Assembly: GCA_032718475.1 (NCBI GenBank)
Contig: JAUCBJ010002494.1
Location: 1 to 60,781, forward strand
Source: Nemertoderma westbladi
Lineage: Eukaryota; Xenacoelomorpha; Nemertodermatida; Nemertodermatidae
Length of the DNA stretch: 60,781 nt
Direction of reading: 5' to 3'
Numbering within the stretch: the first letter of the stretch is position 1; each line of letters begins with the position of its first letter. Position numbers and translations under genes: made by a program. Shown piece after piece: positions 27,901-35,077 of this stretch. A model generated the notes under the pieces. That model made no database searches. It was not told where the DNA came from and worked only from the letters and a program-made list of their open reading frames with translations.

Positions 27901-30601
27901 ATGTAAAGCATTGCCATCTACGGGAACTCGTCAGTGAGGGGGTGATAAAAGTTGTTTATTGCCCAATGGAGTATATGTTAGCAGACCCACTTACTAAGGG
28001 TCTATCTAAGACTAAGACTGATCATCATAGAACTGTCCTATTGGGAAAAAGAGTAAACTATGATTTAGATACTGATTTAAATACTGTAAATAAGACTGCC
28101 ACATTATGGCGAGTGGGGGTGTTAATATTCGCCATAGTGGCTATGAAAGATACTGTAGGTGATTAATTAGGACCTAAGGTCCTCCTGTTATCAGTAGTCA
28201 GTATATCCTTCTTACCATACCGGTAGTAGAAACTATGTAAGTACTGTCAGTACCGGTGTCACAAGGAAATCAGCCCCCCCTAGAATATGCCCCCCGGGGC
28301 ATTATTTCCTAGGATATTATGTCCCCCCGGGCAATTTTTCCTAGGAAATTTAGCCCGGGGGGGCATTTTCTCCTTAGGAAATAATGCCTCCCCTCAGGAA
28401 AATTAGCCCCCCTCAAAAGTCTGAAAACTGGTACGATACCGGTCTGCTGGTAGCCACTTTTAATCTACCAACTGCAGAACTTGTAATAGTTGGAAGAATA
28501 GTACGGTACCGGTCTGCCGGTAAGTAAGCAGGTAAGGCAGTAAGGGATGTAGAACAGCATACTGAAGTATCTAAGTCAGTAGGCTACTGTAGTAAGTACT
28601 GGTATAACAGCAGTGCGAGTGTGTGGTGTTGTGTGGGCGCCGAGCAGCTCCAAGCTTTTTTAAGTCTGTAACCTGCTCCTTTCCCTGATTTGGTAAAGTG
28701 ATTGTTTATTGTTTTGGTTAGAAAATCCCGCCTCTGTAACCTGCTCTTTTCTCTCAATTGGTAATGTTATCGTATGTTGTTTTGGTTAGAAAATCCCGTC
28801 TCTGTAACCTGCTCCTTTCCCTGATTTGCTAAAGTGACTGTTTATTGTTTTGGTTAGAAAATCCCGCCTCTGTAACCTGCTCCTTTCCCTCAATTACTTA
28901 AATGATCGTTTATTGTTTTGGTTAGAAAGGCATGCCTCTGGAACCTGCTCCTTTCCTTCATTTGGTAAAGTGACTGTTTATTGTTTTGTATAATTTTTGT
29001 AAGTTTTAGTAGTAATAAGTTTTGTTTATTGTATAATTCAGGGGGGGCATAATTTCCTAAGGGGGGGGCATTTTTTCCTAGGGAAATTTGCCCGGGGGGG
29101 CATTTTTTCCTAGGAAAATATCCCCGGGGGGGCATATTTTCCTGTTACACCGGTAGTGGTTCGTTTTTGTGCTACTGCACTTTCTGTCTTAACTTCTGAC
29201 TGCATTATGCAGTTGTGTTTGCTGTTTTGTGTTTATTCTATTATGTGAAGGTCTGTTATGGATATTAACCACCTGTCAGGGTTTTGCTGCCGACTTAAAA
29301 ACCTAATACTGCAACACACAATTTGTAAACATAAAAAATATAGAAAACAATTCATGAAAGCAACAGATAATTGAAAAACTAATACCAGAAATAGATTCTC
29401 CATAATTTTTTACCCCAGAAATGTGTATGTTTATCGTTCAAACTGGTTACCAGAAACAAAAACAACATGGTCTTCGCTAGCGAAGTCTGGTTTTACCCTG
29501 TGCCAGTCCTTGCTTCAGTAGTCCACCATGGATTCAACACTAACAATACTGGAATACACTACAATACCAGAATAGAGCAATACTACTGTGGCCTACTGTG
29601 CCTCTACCAGTGTACAAGAGGCTGACCATTAAAACAAGGATAGAGCTGAGCTGCATTCTGATTGGTTTCTGTTCCTTGGATGCCCGGCAACAATGCTTTC
29701 TGCCTAGAAGTACACTATCAATTTATTATTCGGCAGCATAATAGGTAAAATTGAATCCTGATCATTTTTTCACGGTTTTCCGGGGGTTACGGTGTTTTAT
29801 GACTGCCAATTCAGAGAAATACATGTCTTAAAGTTCCTGCTGATCAATATTTTCACTGTTTTCCGGGTGTTTTACACTGTTTTTCATATGTTTTCCTAGT
29901 GTTTTACTGTTTTACTAATGTTTTCCGAATTTAGAATCATCCCAAGTTTAAAAGATGCCGCCCCCGCTAAAATGCATATTAAAATCTATATTTTGAACTA
30001 TATTTTCTATAAATTTTTATTTATTTATTTATATTTTTTTATATATTTGAACTATATAATTTCGAACCCATATTTTAACGTAAAACACGGGAGACTATGG
30101 GAATGGTTGAATTATTATGGATTTTTGCACACATAGGGCCTACATTTCTTATGATGTTTTGCAGACACCCTACAGACAGAATTTCAAATTTTAGATGTAA
30201 ACTTGTTTAATAACAAAATATGTTCCAAATTTGGGTGTTTTTTGACAAATTTTGAGTTACCAATTTGAAAAATCACAGCTAAAATCAAAACGAAACCAGT
30301 TATAAAAATGTTGTCTGTACGGATGTTATATATTACTCTTCTACACGTTTATTATATTTATACTGTATATATTTATGTAACTAACAATATTATACTTTTT
30401 AGGCACAATTTCAATATCAAGAACATAGATTCTTTGGGAAGTCCATATGAGACAAAATCAATAATGCATTACCATAGTTTCGCGTTTTCTGCATATGGAA
30501 ATTTGCCTACTATGATTACTGTAGATTTGTCGTTGATAGATTGGAATGATGAACCGACTGAAGAAGACCATCGTCAGTTAAATTTGTACTATGGATGCTA
30601 A
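9846..30601 (+). CDS. Astacin-family (M12A) zinc metalloprotease gene, four exons seen
   Basis: Four exons join in phase to give the end of the propeptide and a whole astacin catalytic domain: 9846-9959, 10274-10441, 13219-13388 and 30403-30601. Astacins are secreted zinc endopeptidases. The zinc site [13 protein letters not shown] with RPDRD, the Met-turn SIMHY with its zinc-contacting Tyr, and the conserved DGCWSS and terminal YYGC cysteines are all present. A GDIKL motif in the first exon fits the propeptide aspartate-switch region. The signal-peptide exon is not found, and the reading frame ends directly after the catalytic domain with no EGF or CUB module visible. Introns are 314 bp, 2.8 kb and 17.0 kb; the last holds a pogo-like and a Copia element. 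No inactivating change is seen in the exons. The subfamily (tolloid, meprin or hatching-enzyme-like) cannot be assigned. Confidence 0.85.
10274..10441 (+). CDS. Astacin exon B: N-terminal half of catalytic domain
   Basis: 56 codons, phase 0 at both ends, acceptor TTGATTCCAG and donor GTAAGT. Signature residues are NWVVPFTYG at the start, TCIRLVPRT in the middle and SDGCWSS at the end, all in the astacin order. The two cysteines are the expected disulfide partners of cysteines in later exons. Confidence 0.85.
10540..11277. mobile_element. TTAA-flanked MITE, piggyBac-like
   Basis: TTAA at 10540-10543 and 11274-11277 bound a 738-bp non-coding element. Its terminal inverted repeats run from TTAA through a G-tract into GGGGTACACCATTTT at the left, mirrored by AAAATGGTGTACCCC and a C-tract at the right. 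The left G-tract has expanded to 26 G (10544-10569). TTAA targets are characteristic of piggyBac-type transposition. It lies in the second visible astacin intron. Confidence 0.6.
11286..11355 (-). pseudogene. LINE reverse-transcriptase scrap
   Basis: About 60 bp (GGCAATCGAGATTAACGAGA and onwards) matches, with changes, the minus-strand LINE RT segment at 42676-42730. It encodes part of the [10 protein letters not shown]-type RT motif. It is too short to classify further. Confidence 0.4.
11362..12190. mobile_element. Fragment of the CAGTCC-TIR transposon family
   Basis: Begins CAGTCCCGCTCACTAATAG directly after a TA, and is collinear with the left end of the 4.4-kb element at 22404: the TIR, the TTCAAACAG/TTCAGACAG subterminal repeats, then a block resembling ACTCCATTCATAAAGCCACA at both 12150 and 22670. 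The matching sequence is split by the foldback repeat that starts near 11540. No right terminus is seen. Confidence 0.5.
11540..12440. repeat. Foldback repeat cluster with CTTCGCCCGCG motifs
   Basis: A 115-bp unit starting TTTGTCTGGAGCAATC is duplicated (11601 and 11716). The arm 11938-12062 (GTTACTAACACAAATCTTAT into GGGCGAAGG repeats) recurs inverted at 12192-12262. Outer arm segments, such as ATCTCTGCAACCTGCTCCTT at 11828, recur inverted to about 12425. The GTTTTGGTTAGAAA and AACCTGCTCCTTT motifs are the same as in the 68-bp repeats at 28.7 kb. Confidence 0.6.
12441..13218 (+). other. Intronic sequence without recognised features
   Basis: AT-rich with many CAGTA/TACTG motifs. A short GTTCGAATCCCGG stretch at 13082 looks like a tRNA B box, but no A box is seen at tRNA distance. 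Nothing else is supported. Confidence 0.4.
13219..13388 (+). CDS. Astacin exon C: zinc-binding site
   Basis: 56 codons plus two bases. It starts [13 protein letters not shown], contains [20 protein letters not shown] (general base Glu and three zinc His across HExxHxxGxxH) and the RPDRD motif. The acceptor is ATCCTTAG. The frame runs on to a stop at 13420, but the phase of the next exon requires a 2-base overhang. This is satisfied by a GT at 13389-13390 (GTTCGA), which restores the common astacin HNF motif at the junction. That donor is weak and inferred. Confidence 0.85.
13850..14015 (+). repeat. Dispersed repeat (inverted copy at 29.4-29.6 kb)
   Basis: The block containing AGACTTCGCTAGCGAAG, GGCAAGGACTGGCACATGG and TACTGGTAACCAGTT recurs on the other strand at about 29438-29545 at roughly 85% identity by eye. 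The two copies sit either side of the pogo-like and Copia insertions in the same astacin intron. Confidence 0.55.
14123..14160. repeat. Subterminal palindrome of the pogo-like element
   Basis: TGATCAAAGTAGCCCC and its near-inverse GGGGCAACTTTGATCA are separated by six bases. The same word occurs three times at the other end of the element (18053, about 18073, 18090). These are plausible transposase-binding sites. Confidence 0.5.
14311..16200. other. Left interior of the pogo-like element, no recognised gene
   Basis: AT-rich sequence with two copies of a TTTGTGGCTCGTCCCACATA-type block (14620 and 15230) and a short hairpin around 14530. A 110-codon minus-strand frame (15674-16006) shows no motif I recognise. 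Confidence 0.35.
16238..17766 (-). pseudogene. pogo-like transposase with C-terminal Cys-rich finger
   Basis: The N-terminal frame (17766-17128) has a helix-turn-helix start ([18 protein letters not shown]), a CENP-B/Tc5-type second DNA-binding region ending [13 protein letters not shown], and the first catalytic Asp in [12 protein letters not shown]. After a stop at about 17125 the frame continues with [12 protein letters not shown] and the second Asp in VLIGDN. After more stops (16965-16870) it continues with [12 protein letters not shown] and [11 protein letters not shown]. The last frame (16558-16238) ends in a PHD-like Cys-rich finger ([15 protein letters not shown]...YICCQ). Several stops and a frameshift make it inactive. 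Transposases of this type cut and paste at TA dinucleotides. The family call is good. Confidence 0.7.
18310..18591 (+). CDS. Short Cys-containing frame, possibly THAP-like
   Basis: 94 codons starting [10 protein letters not shown] with CISHW 57 residues later. This loosely follows the C-x2-4-C...C-x2-H pattern of THAP zinc fingers, though the spacing is longer than usual and the other THAP landmarks are not clear. It lies between the pogo-like transposon and the Copia LTR. It may be a host exon, a transposon scrap or chance. Confidence 0.25.
   Translation: MLNKCCVFGCIGKETTYDMILLIKSEQPSFTVRFTRTRPLDCPIAAMPRRLGDDGLPFIYRKNAVICISHWRGFPEDVRHIKVASVKYGSKIK
18737..19036 (+). repeat. Copia 5' LTR
   Basis: 300 bp starting TGTTAATATTCGCCATAG and ending CTAATACTGCAACA. 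It matches the split 3' LTR along its full length with about ten differences. Confidence 0.85.
19037..19050 (+). other. Copia primer-binding site (half-tRNA iMet type)
   Basis: GGTTATGGGCCCAG directly follows the LTR. It is complementary to the anticodon-stem region (CTGGGCCCATAACC) of initiator tRNA-Met, the internal site used by Drosophila copia, where a tRNA half primes reverse transcription. Confidence 0.75.
19133..20185 (+). pseudogene. Copia gag, interrupted by a MITE
   Basis: Starts [15 protein letters not shown], with YFPYWKEKF as in Copia gags. It breaks at 19373 where a MITE is inserted, resumes at 19739, passes a stop near 19828, and continues to about 20185, where the frame shifts into the zinc-knuckle segment. 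An alternating helix-rich pattern ([25 protein letters not shown]) is typical of the capsid part. Confidence 0.7.
19374..19736. mobile_element. MITE in Copia gag, perfect 19-bp TIRs
   Basis: Terminal repeats GGGGCCGTCCAAGTATGAC (19375-19393) and the exact inverse (19718-19736). It is flanked by TA on both sides; deleting it restores an open gag frame across the junction. The interior is non-coding with two C-runs (19465-19479, 19683-19705) and repeated TCAGATGTCATCAGAT-like words. A TA target suggests Tc1/mariner-type mobilisation. Confidence 0.8.
20154..20618 (+). pseudogene. Copia nucleocapsid knuckles and protease start
   Basis: Two CCHC zinc knuckles ([14 protein letters not shown] and [14 protein letters not shown]) are followed by the aspartic-protease active site [10 protein letters not shown], close to the usual DSG(C/A)T(D/S)HM of Copia. 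The frame stops at 20618; the next 280 bp contain further stops before the integrase frame opens. Confidence 0.75.
20904..22403 (+). pseudogene. Copia integrase and N-terminal reverse transcriptase
   Basis: Opens with the HHCC zinc-binding region ([10 protein letters not shown]...[10 protein letters not shown]). The DDE catalytic core follows: Asp in VYTDVTGP, Asp in RSDGGGEF and Glu in NGVIERYF. After an acidic linker the RT begins ([46 protein letters not shown]). The frame is cut at 22403 by the 4.4-kb TA-flanked element, and its last 96 codons to 22691 are transposon sequence rather than Copia. This is the best-preserved part of the element. Confidence 0.85.
23750..23803 (+). ncRNA. Hammerhead-like core in 677-bp unit (unit 1)
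   Basis: CTGACGA (23754-23760) is directly followed by GGTGTC (23761-23766), which pairs with GACACC (23791-23796), directly followed by GAAA (23797-23800). This is the full core-stem II-core geometry of a hammerhead with a 24-base loop. CCAG precedes the core and ACGC overlaps and follows GAAA; their partners CTGG (23782-23785) and GCGT (23777-23780) both lie in the stem II loop, with an A between them at the cleavage position. That is a permuted strand order, so activity is uncertain. Confidence 0.45.
24427..24480 (+). ncRNA. Hammerhead-like core in 677-bp unit (unit 2)
   Basis: Same sequence 677 bp downstream of unit 1: CTGACGA at 24431-24437, stem II GGTGTC/GACACC, then GAAACGC. Confidence 0.45.
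25104..25157 (+). ncRNA. Hammerhead-like core in 677-bp unit (unit 3)
   Basis: Same sequence again: CTGACGA at 25108-25114, stem II GGTGTC/GACACC, then GAAACGC. It is conserved in all three units. Confidence 0.45.
25486..26802. other. Right interior of the 4.4-kb transposon
   Basis: No recognised gene. It holds a 24-base C-run (25648-25671), AT-rich sequence, and the TTCAGACAATTTCAAACAG-type subterminal repeats (26545-26660) before the right TIR. Confidence 0.4.
26845..28119 (+). pseudogene. Copia reverse transcriptase C-terminal part and RNase H
   Basis: Continues the RT after the transposon: [35 protein letters not shown], and the catalytic pair in [11 protein letters not shown] (Copia usually YVDD). 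A frameshift near 27410-27475 and further stops to 27600 separate it from RNase H, where a shifted frame and the 27747-28166 frame show [24 protein letters not shown] and [18 protein letters not shown]-rich polypurine tract (GAGTGGGGG, 28111-28119) abuts the 3' LTR. Inactive. Confidence 0.8.
28258..29148. mobile_element. Foldback element with ACCGGT target duplication
   Basis: Flanked by ACCGGT (28252-28257 and 29149-29154), which occurs once in the intact 5' LTR. Termini are GTCACAAGGAAAT and ATTTTCCTGTTAC. The arms are long irregular inverted repeats of C/G-runs alternating with TTTCCTAGGAAA-like words (28268-28415 and 29040-29135). The centre holds five 68-bp tandem repeats. There is no coding capacity. 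Confidence 0.75.
28665..28990 (+). repeat. Five 68-bp tandem repeats
   Basis: GTAACCTGCTC recurs at about 28669, 28736, 28804, 28872 and (as GGAACCTGCTC) 28940. Each unit includes CTTTCCCT, GTTTATTGTTTTGGTTAG and AAAATCCCG. Related single units occur elsewhere in the window. Confidence 0.75.
29438..29590 (-). repeat. Dispersed repeat, inverted copy of 13850-14015
   Basis: Contains CTGGTTACCAG, CTTCGCTAGCGAAG and CCAGTCCTTGC in inverse order to the 13.9-kb copy. Identity is about 85% by eye. Confidence 0.5.
30403..30601 (+). CDS. Astacin exon D: Met-turn and C terminus
   Basis: Starts after the acceptor CTTTTTAG with one base completing a codon, then [21 protein letters not shown] (Met-turn and zinc-contacting Tyr), [24 protein letters not shown] and a stop at 30599-30601. 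The order and spacing match meprin and astacin catalytic domains. It lies 17 kb from the previous exon, just right of the Copia insertion. Confidence 0.85.
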
Positions 30602-30654
30602 ACTCAACTATCCTAACGGTTGAAATCCCAAAATGGTGATGGGAAGTTGTACAT

Positions 30655-32227
30655 TTAATTAAACTATTCTGTACAAGTATAATACTTTCTGTGCAGCATA
30701 TTTTTAGAGTAAATGTGGGTTACAAAGAGAACGAAAAATATTTAAATTATATACATTATTAGTGTATAATATTATGAAGCCATACATCAGTAATACTGTA
30801 CGTCACAAAGGCACAGAACTCCACTTCAGCAACAGCACTTCACAGTAACAGAGCCAACAAAAGAGCACCCTTTTTAGACGCAAGACCCACCAGTCACATA
30901 TCAGAGTACTTGCCATTGAATGATTGGCACTTTATAACTTTAGTATATTTAATCAATTAACTGTACCCAATTAAGGGTCTACTTAAAATTGCACAACTCC
31001 AGTATACAGTACTTAAATTAGACTAGACATGAATTTATAATTATTAAATACAATTACCGGATTATAATATAACAGAATGGCCCAGCAGAGCAAATATAAA
31101 CAATAAACCGTTCAACCATTATAATAGTAATAATATCGATTATTTAGAAATTGAAATTTATAACAAGCACTTAATTAATTAATAAAGTGTTTCTTCTCAA
31201 AAAAGCATAAATTATAAATAAGCCTATATTCACCATTTTTTTAGCAGAGTCTTTATATAAACATGCATATAATTCGGATAATTTTATTTTGGTGTGGTAC
31301 CTTGAGAAGTAATTTCCAAGATATTTTACTCTCAACTCTGAGTAAGCACTGCATTCTAAAAGGAAATGAAACTCATCTTCTATACTATCGTTATTGCACA
31401 TTTGACAAAATCGGTTAGAGCGTTCTATATTGTACCAACGACCACGCTCAACTTCTAACTGATGAGATGAACACCGAATCTGTGAGATGCGTTTGCGCAG
31501 TATTATGTGATTACGTAATGTATCAAGGTACGGTATTGCACCAAAATGTGAAACAAAATAAAGGTTACCCTTCGAGCTATTACCAATTTCACTCCACCGC
31601 AATTGTTTGTATTGGTCCTGTAGCCGCAATTTGATTTTCGAAATAAAATGTCTTGCCGGCACATCAACTGATTGCTGATCCCACACATAGTTATAACCAG
31701 TGGTGTATAAAATATCACGAAGATTTGACACCCAATTTTTAACTAGATTGTTGATTGACAGGTCATTGTACAAAACAGTGTACGCAACTTTCGGTAATCT
31801 ATCGCTATTCATATTCAGTACCTTTAACCATTATTTTATCGTTCTTAATTTTCTGTCAATAGATAATGGAAACGAACCGGTCTCGCAGTAAACTGCAAAA
31901 TTTGGAGTAGACATTTTTACACCAAGAAAATTTTTCAAAAAATTTAGTTGAGTGCGTTCCACTTCTATTGCAGTGTGGTGTCCCCACACTCCGTATGGGT
32001 TTAATTAAAGTATCAAATAAAAAACGACACGTATAACGGTAGTTTGCTAGCTTTGATGAGCGCCGCTGTCCCCCCATAGGACTAATGTTAAAATACTCTC
32101 TCTTGTAAGCCGATTTTCTGAGTAGATGCACTTGGACCCATATGTACCAATGTGGGTCCAGGGGAATGGATAATTAAATTCGTACTGTAAGTAATACTTT
32201 CTGTGCGACTTTTTTAGAGTAAATGTG
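30655..32227. repeat. Direct repeats flanking a LINE fragment
   Basis: About 57-65 bp containing TACTTTCTGTGC and TTTTTAGAGTAAATGTG occurs at 30655-30720 and again at 32171-32227. The two copies bracket a minus-strand LINE piece. It may be a long target duplication or a pre-existing repeat. The first copy lies just past the astacin stop codon. Confidence 0.5.
31171..32010 (-). pseudogene. LINE reverse transcriptase C terminus
   Basis: The frame 31812-31171 (213 codons) ends a non-LTR retrotransposon ORF2. Typical residues are RCSSHQLEVERGRW, a Cys cluster in RFCQMCNND, and the DEFHFLLECSAY motif seen at the C terminus of many invertebrate LINE proteins. In other frames, 31850-32010 continues upstream with ERTQLNFLKNFLGV and AVYCETGSFPLSI. 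It is 5'-truncated near 32.1 kb, with a stop at about 31825 and a frame change near 32000. The RT catalytic part is missing. Confidence 0.6.
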
Positions 32228-32704
32228 AGTGAGAACAATTATGTTTACATTTAAAAGTTGTTTCTTATCCAATATACATCTGTCTACTTATAGCTGATAG
32301 TTTATGATTAGGAACACATTCAATGATATAAATATTGTAGAATGATTTGTATTAAATTGGGCTCTCTTTCTTTTAATTAGATACAGTAATGGGATATATT
32401 TCTTCGATTTTACTTGTATAGTCCGGAAATATTTTCAGTTAGTATACTGTACAGTATTACACCGTCTCCCTTAATATAACAACCATTTTAGCAAGTCGTT
32501 GGAGTCATTTTAGTTATTGGAGACCCCCCTTTCAAAAAAAATGTTTGTTTCAAATTTCAATCATATGTTCCGAGAAAGCACTGTGAGAAAAAAGAAAGAA
32601 AAGAAAGCACCGAGAGAAAACACTGTCGCACAGGATGGAATTATACATAGGATTTTAGCACTTCCGAATATAATACATTACAACTGCTGTGGAAACGGTG
32701 ATGT

Positions 32705-34960
32705 CTACCCATTAGGGGACATTTGTGATGTTGTACCTTGAATACAAAGGAAGTTTCCTCTGATCACGGCGATGTTTAGCCTCTGTTTTAGCCAGAATGT
32801 TTTGCGTGGCTCTCCTGTTGCTGCTGATATCTTAGCGTCTATCTCATGGATCATGTTTATTGTAGAGGGGGCCATATGACCCCGAAGTCTCGAAAGCCAA
32901 TGACTCAAAAGTGTACTGCTGGCCAATGCTGTGATATTTCAGCCGTTTCAGCTCTTCAGTAGATGCAGCCACCGATCCAGGTTCAACGGTGGAGTGGATG
33001 ACATTGCTCGTAACAAATGTGTCAGTACAAGTGGCATCCCAGACAAGACAGTGACCCTGTGAGTAAGGGAAAATGGTCATCCCATCTGGGCGTTTGCCAT
33101 CTCCTCTGTCAAACCCGTTGGGCTCCAATACAGAGAGGAAACCTGCGCTGGTCAGAGCCTGACGAATGGTATCATTAAGGGCTGCATGCCGAGATGAATG
33201 GCCAGCGCCGAATCGTCATTGGAGGGCATGGTGGCCATATATGTCTACGATAGACCCACACTTACAGCTATGTTGCGGATATACAGGGGCCCCTATCCTC
33301 AGGGCTGCTCCGATGCGTAACGACTCGGCATCGAGGTTTGTTCCCAATGATGGGATGGGGATTGTGTGTAGCCAAATGCCGCTTTTATGGCGAGATGCAG
33401 CCAGGAGGTGCACCATATCAACCTGGTTTACCTGCAACAGTAGATCCTGCTGGACTTTTGTAGCTGAGATGGTATTCCCATGCTTCCCATGCGTGCATTG
33501 CCTGGTGGTTCTTCACTGACTTGTACCTCTCTTTCCAGGTGGATATGGCATCACCCAGCTCACACGAAGTCTCCAATCCGGTTGTTTTAGAGATGATGGA
33601 GTTTATGAGATTGCAGGTCGAAAGGAGAGAGGAGATGAAACTTGGTGGAGACATGTCTTCAGCCTTACGGGCACTGAGGCCTCTGAGTCTGAGTGGCAGA
33701 GAAGCCTGGGACCAAGACTTGCATTCAAAATGTATGTTAGTGATTCTGGATAAGGTTTATTTGATTGTGAAATCCAGTTCTTAAAGGCCCGAAGCATTAT
33801 TGAATGTAGCAGAAGTAGGCTGGAGATATTGGAGCATCATCCAGAACACAGATATTAGGGAGAACTTTTCGAAATCCACTTATGGTACAGGGTATGTTCT
33901 GGTGAGTGGTTTAGTAGAATTAACTCAAATTTGGAATCATTTATTGTGAACCCCATCCTGGCAACCTCAGGAATGATTCTACTTATTCTCAGCCAACACG
34001 GTATCAACCAATAGTTCCATCATCCAAGAACCAAACATTAAGCTCTGATTCTACCAGTTGCGTGACAGGTACCTCTCCTAGGGCAAATAAAGCTGGACCT
34101 GATGGGTCACCCTGCTGCATGCCAGTGGCTGATGTGATAAAAGACCCACCGAAGAGGAGAGATGTCGGGCTGATCAGATAATGGCCTGAGGCCCACTTTG
34201 GTTACCAAATGACATAGAGTCTATTACCAACAGCAATTTGACAATGCCACCATCCTTATTGAGGATGGCATATAGGGATGCTACATAGAATACTGAAAGG
34301 GCAAATTCTGGTACATCACCATGCAGTGCCATGTTTGTGAAGTACGTCAGCTTGTTGAGTAGCCTATCACATGCAACTGATGTGCAATGACTTATCTTAT
34401 CACGTAAATGGCCAGGATGGAGGCCATCTGGTTCTGCAGCAGAAGCCAGGGGAAAAGATCTAATGTCAGCAGAAACCTCCTCCTTTGTAGAAATTCGGGG
34501 CTACATTATTGAGATATCAGGAGGGGGAGGGAACTCGATTCGTCTGGGGTTGGTGGGTGCTTCACCTTGTAGCATTCAAAAATCAGCAGTATGTTCTGTG
34601 AAGCTCCCTTGAGATGAAAGGATCCTAACTTCGCCCTTCACATCACCATCCATGAACTTAGCAGAAACCCATCTCTTAAGGTTCTCTAATTCCTCAGAAG
34701 CTGATACCTTCCCATTTTGTTTTTTGGTTGTTTGGGATGGGCAAACTAGAGCTGTCTGACATGTATTCCCTAATCTGGTGCTTAACCTTTGTAGCCAGCG
34801 ATGACTGTTTGTGATCCTGGACTTCTTTAGGTGGTTTGATCAAGGCACCATAGGGAAAAGCTAATCAACACAACCAAGGGATTGGTGATTGTTTCTCCTG
34901 GGCCTCTGTCAATAGTGTTGCTAGGGCATCAGCACCTGTAATTCTTACCCCTTTGTGGAT
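32705..34960 (-). pseudogene. LINE-like RT with C-terminal nuclease-like domain
   Basis: Pieces of one minus-strand ORF in several frames. The RT N-terminal region is near 34.5-34.35 kb (EPDGLHPGHLRDKI). GMQQGDPSGPALFAL follows at about 34.1 kb, and the catalytic pair in FLDDGT at about 34.02 kb. The C-terminal part (33437-32705) has a CxC-x7-GxH zinc-like motif (CKCGSIVDIYGHH), then RGDGKRPDGMTIFP and LVWDATC. These resemble the PD-(D/E)XK nuclease pattern of restriction-like-endonuclease LINEs, and TGEPRKTFWLKQRL closes the protein. Stops and frameshifts are numerous. It directly follows the 3' end of the BEL/Pao element on the same strand, so it may have inserted in that element's tail. 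Confidence 0.55.
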
Positions 34961-35077
34961 TTCGGCAATTACGTGAAACAATTGCTTCAGCTTGGAGAAG
35001 TACTCTGGAAGATCATGTATAAGGGCATCTGTATCTATGGAGATTGTCAGGTTGGCCTTGGGTCCTTTGCAGCTACC

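Larger units (their letters stand above)
18737..29316 (+). mobile_element. Ty1/copia retrotransposon with nested insertions
   Basis: A 10.58-kb copy bounded by LTRs (18737-19036 and 28120-29316) with flanking TACAA/CACAA, a near-perfect 5-bp target duplication. The order gag, protease, integrase, RT, RNase H is diagnostic of Copia. Removing the three insertions (19374-19736, 22404-26842, 28258-29148) leaves about 4.9 kb, the normal size for the family. LTRs differ at about ten positions in 300, so the insertion is not recent. Stops and frameshifts throughout make it inactive. It sits in the astacin intron, in the sense orientation. Confidence 0.85.
28120..29316 (+). repeat. Copia 3' LTR, split by a foldback element
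   Basis: LTR parts 28120-28257 and 29149-29316 match the 5' LTR end to end; the middle is the foldback insertion. The LTR ends GCAACA, then CACAA of the target duplication. Confidence 0.85.
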
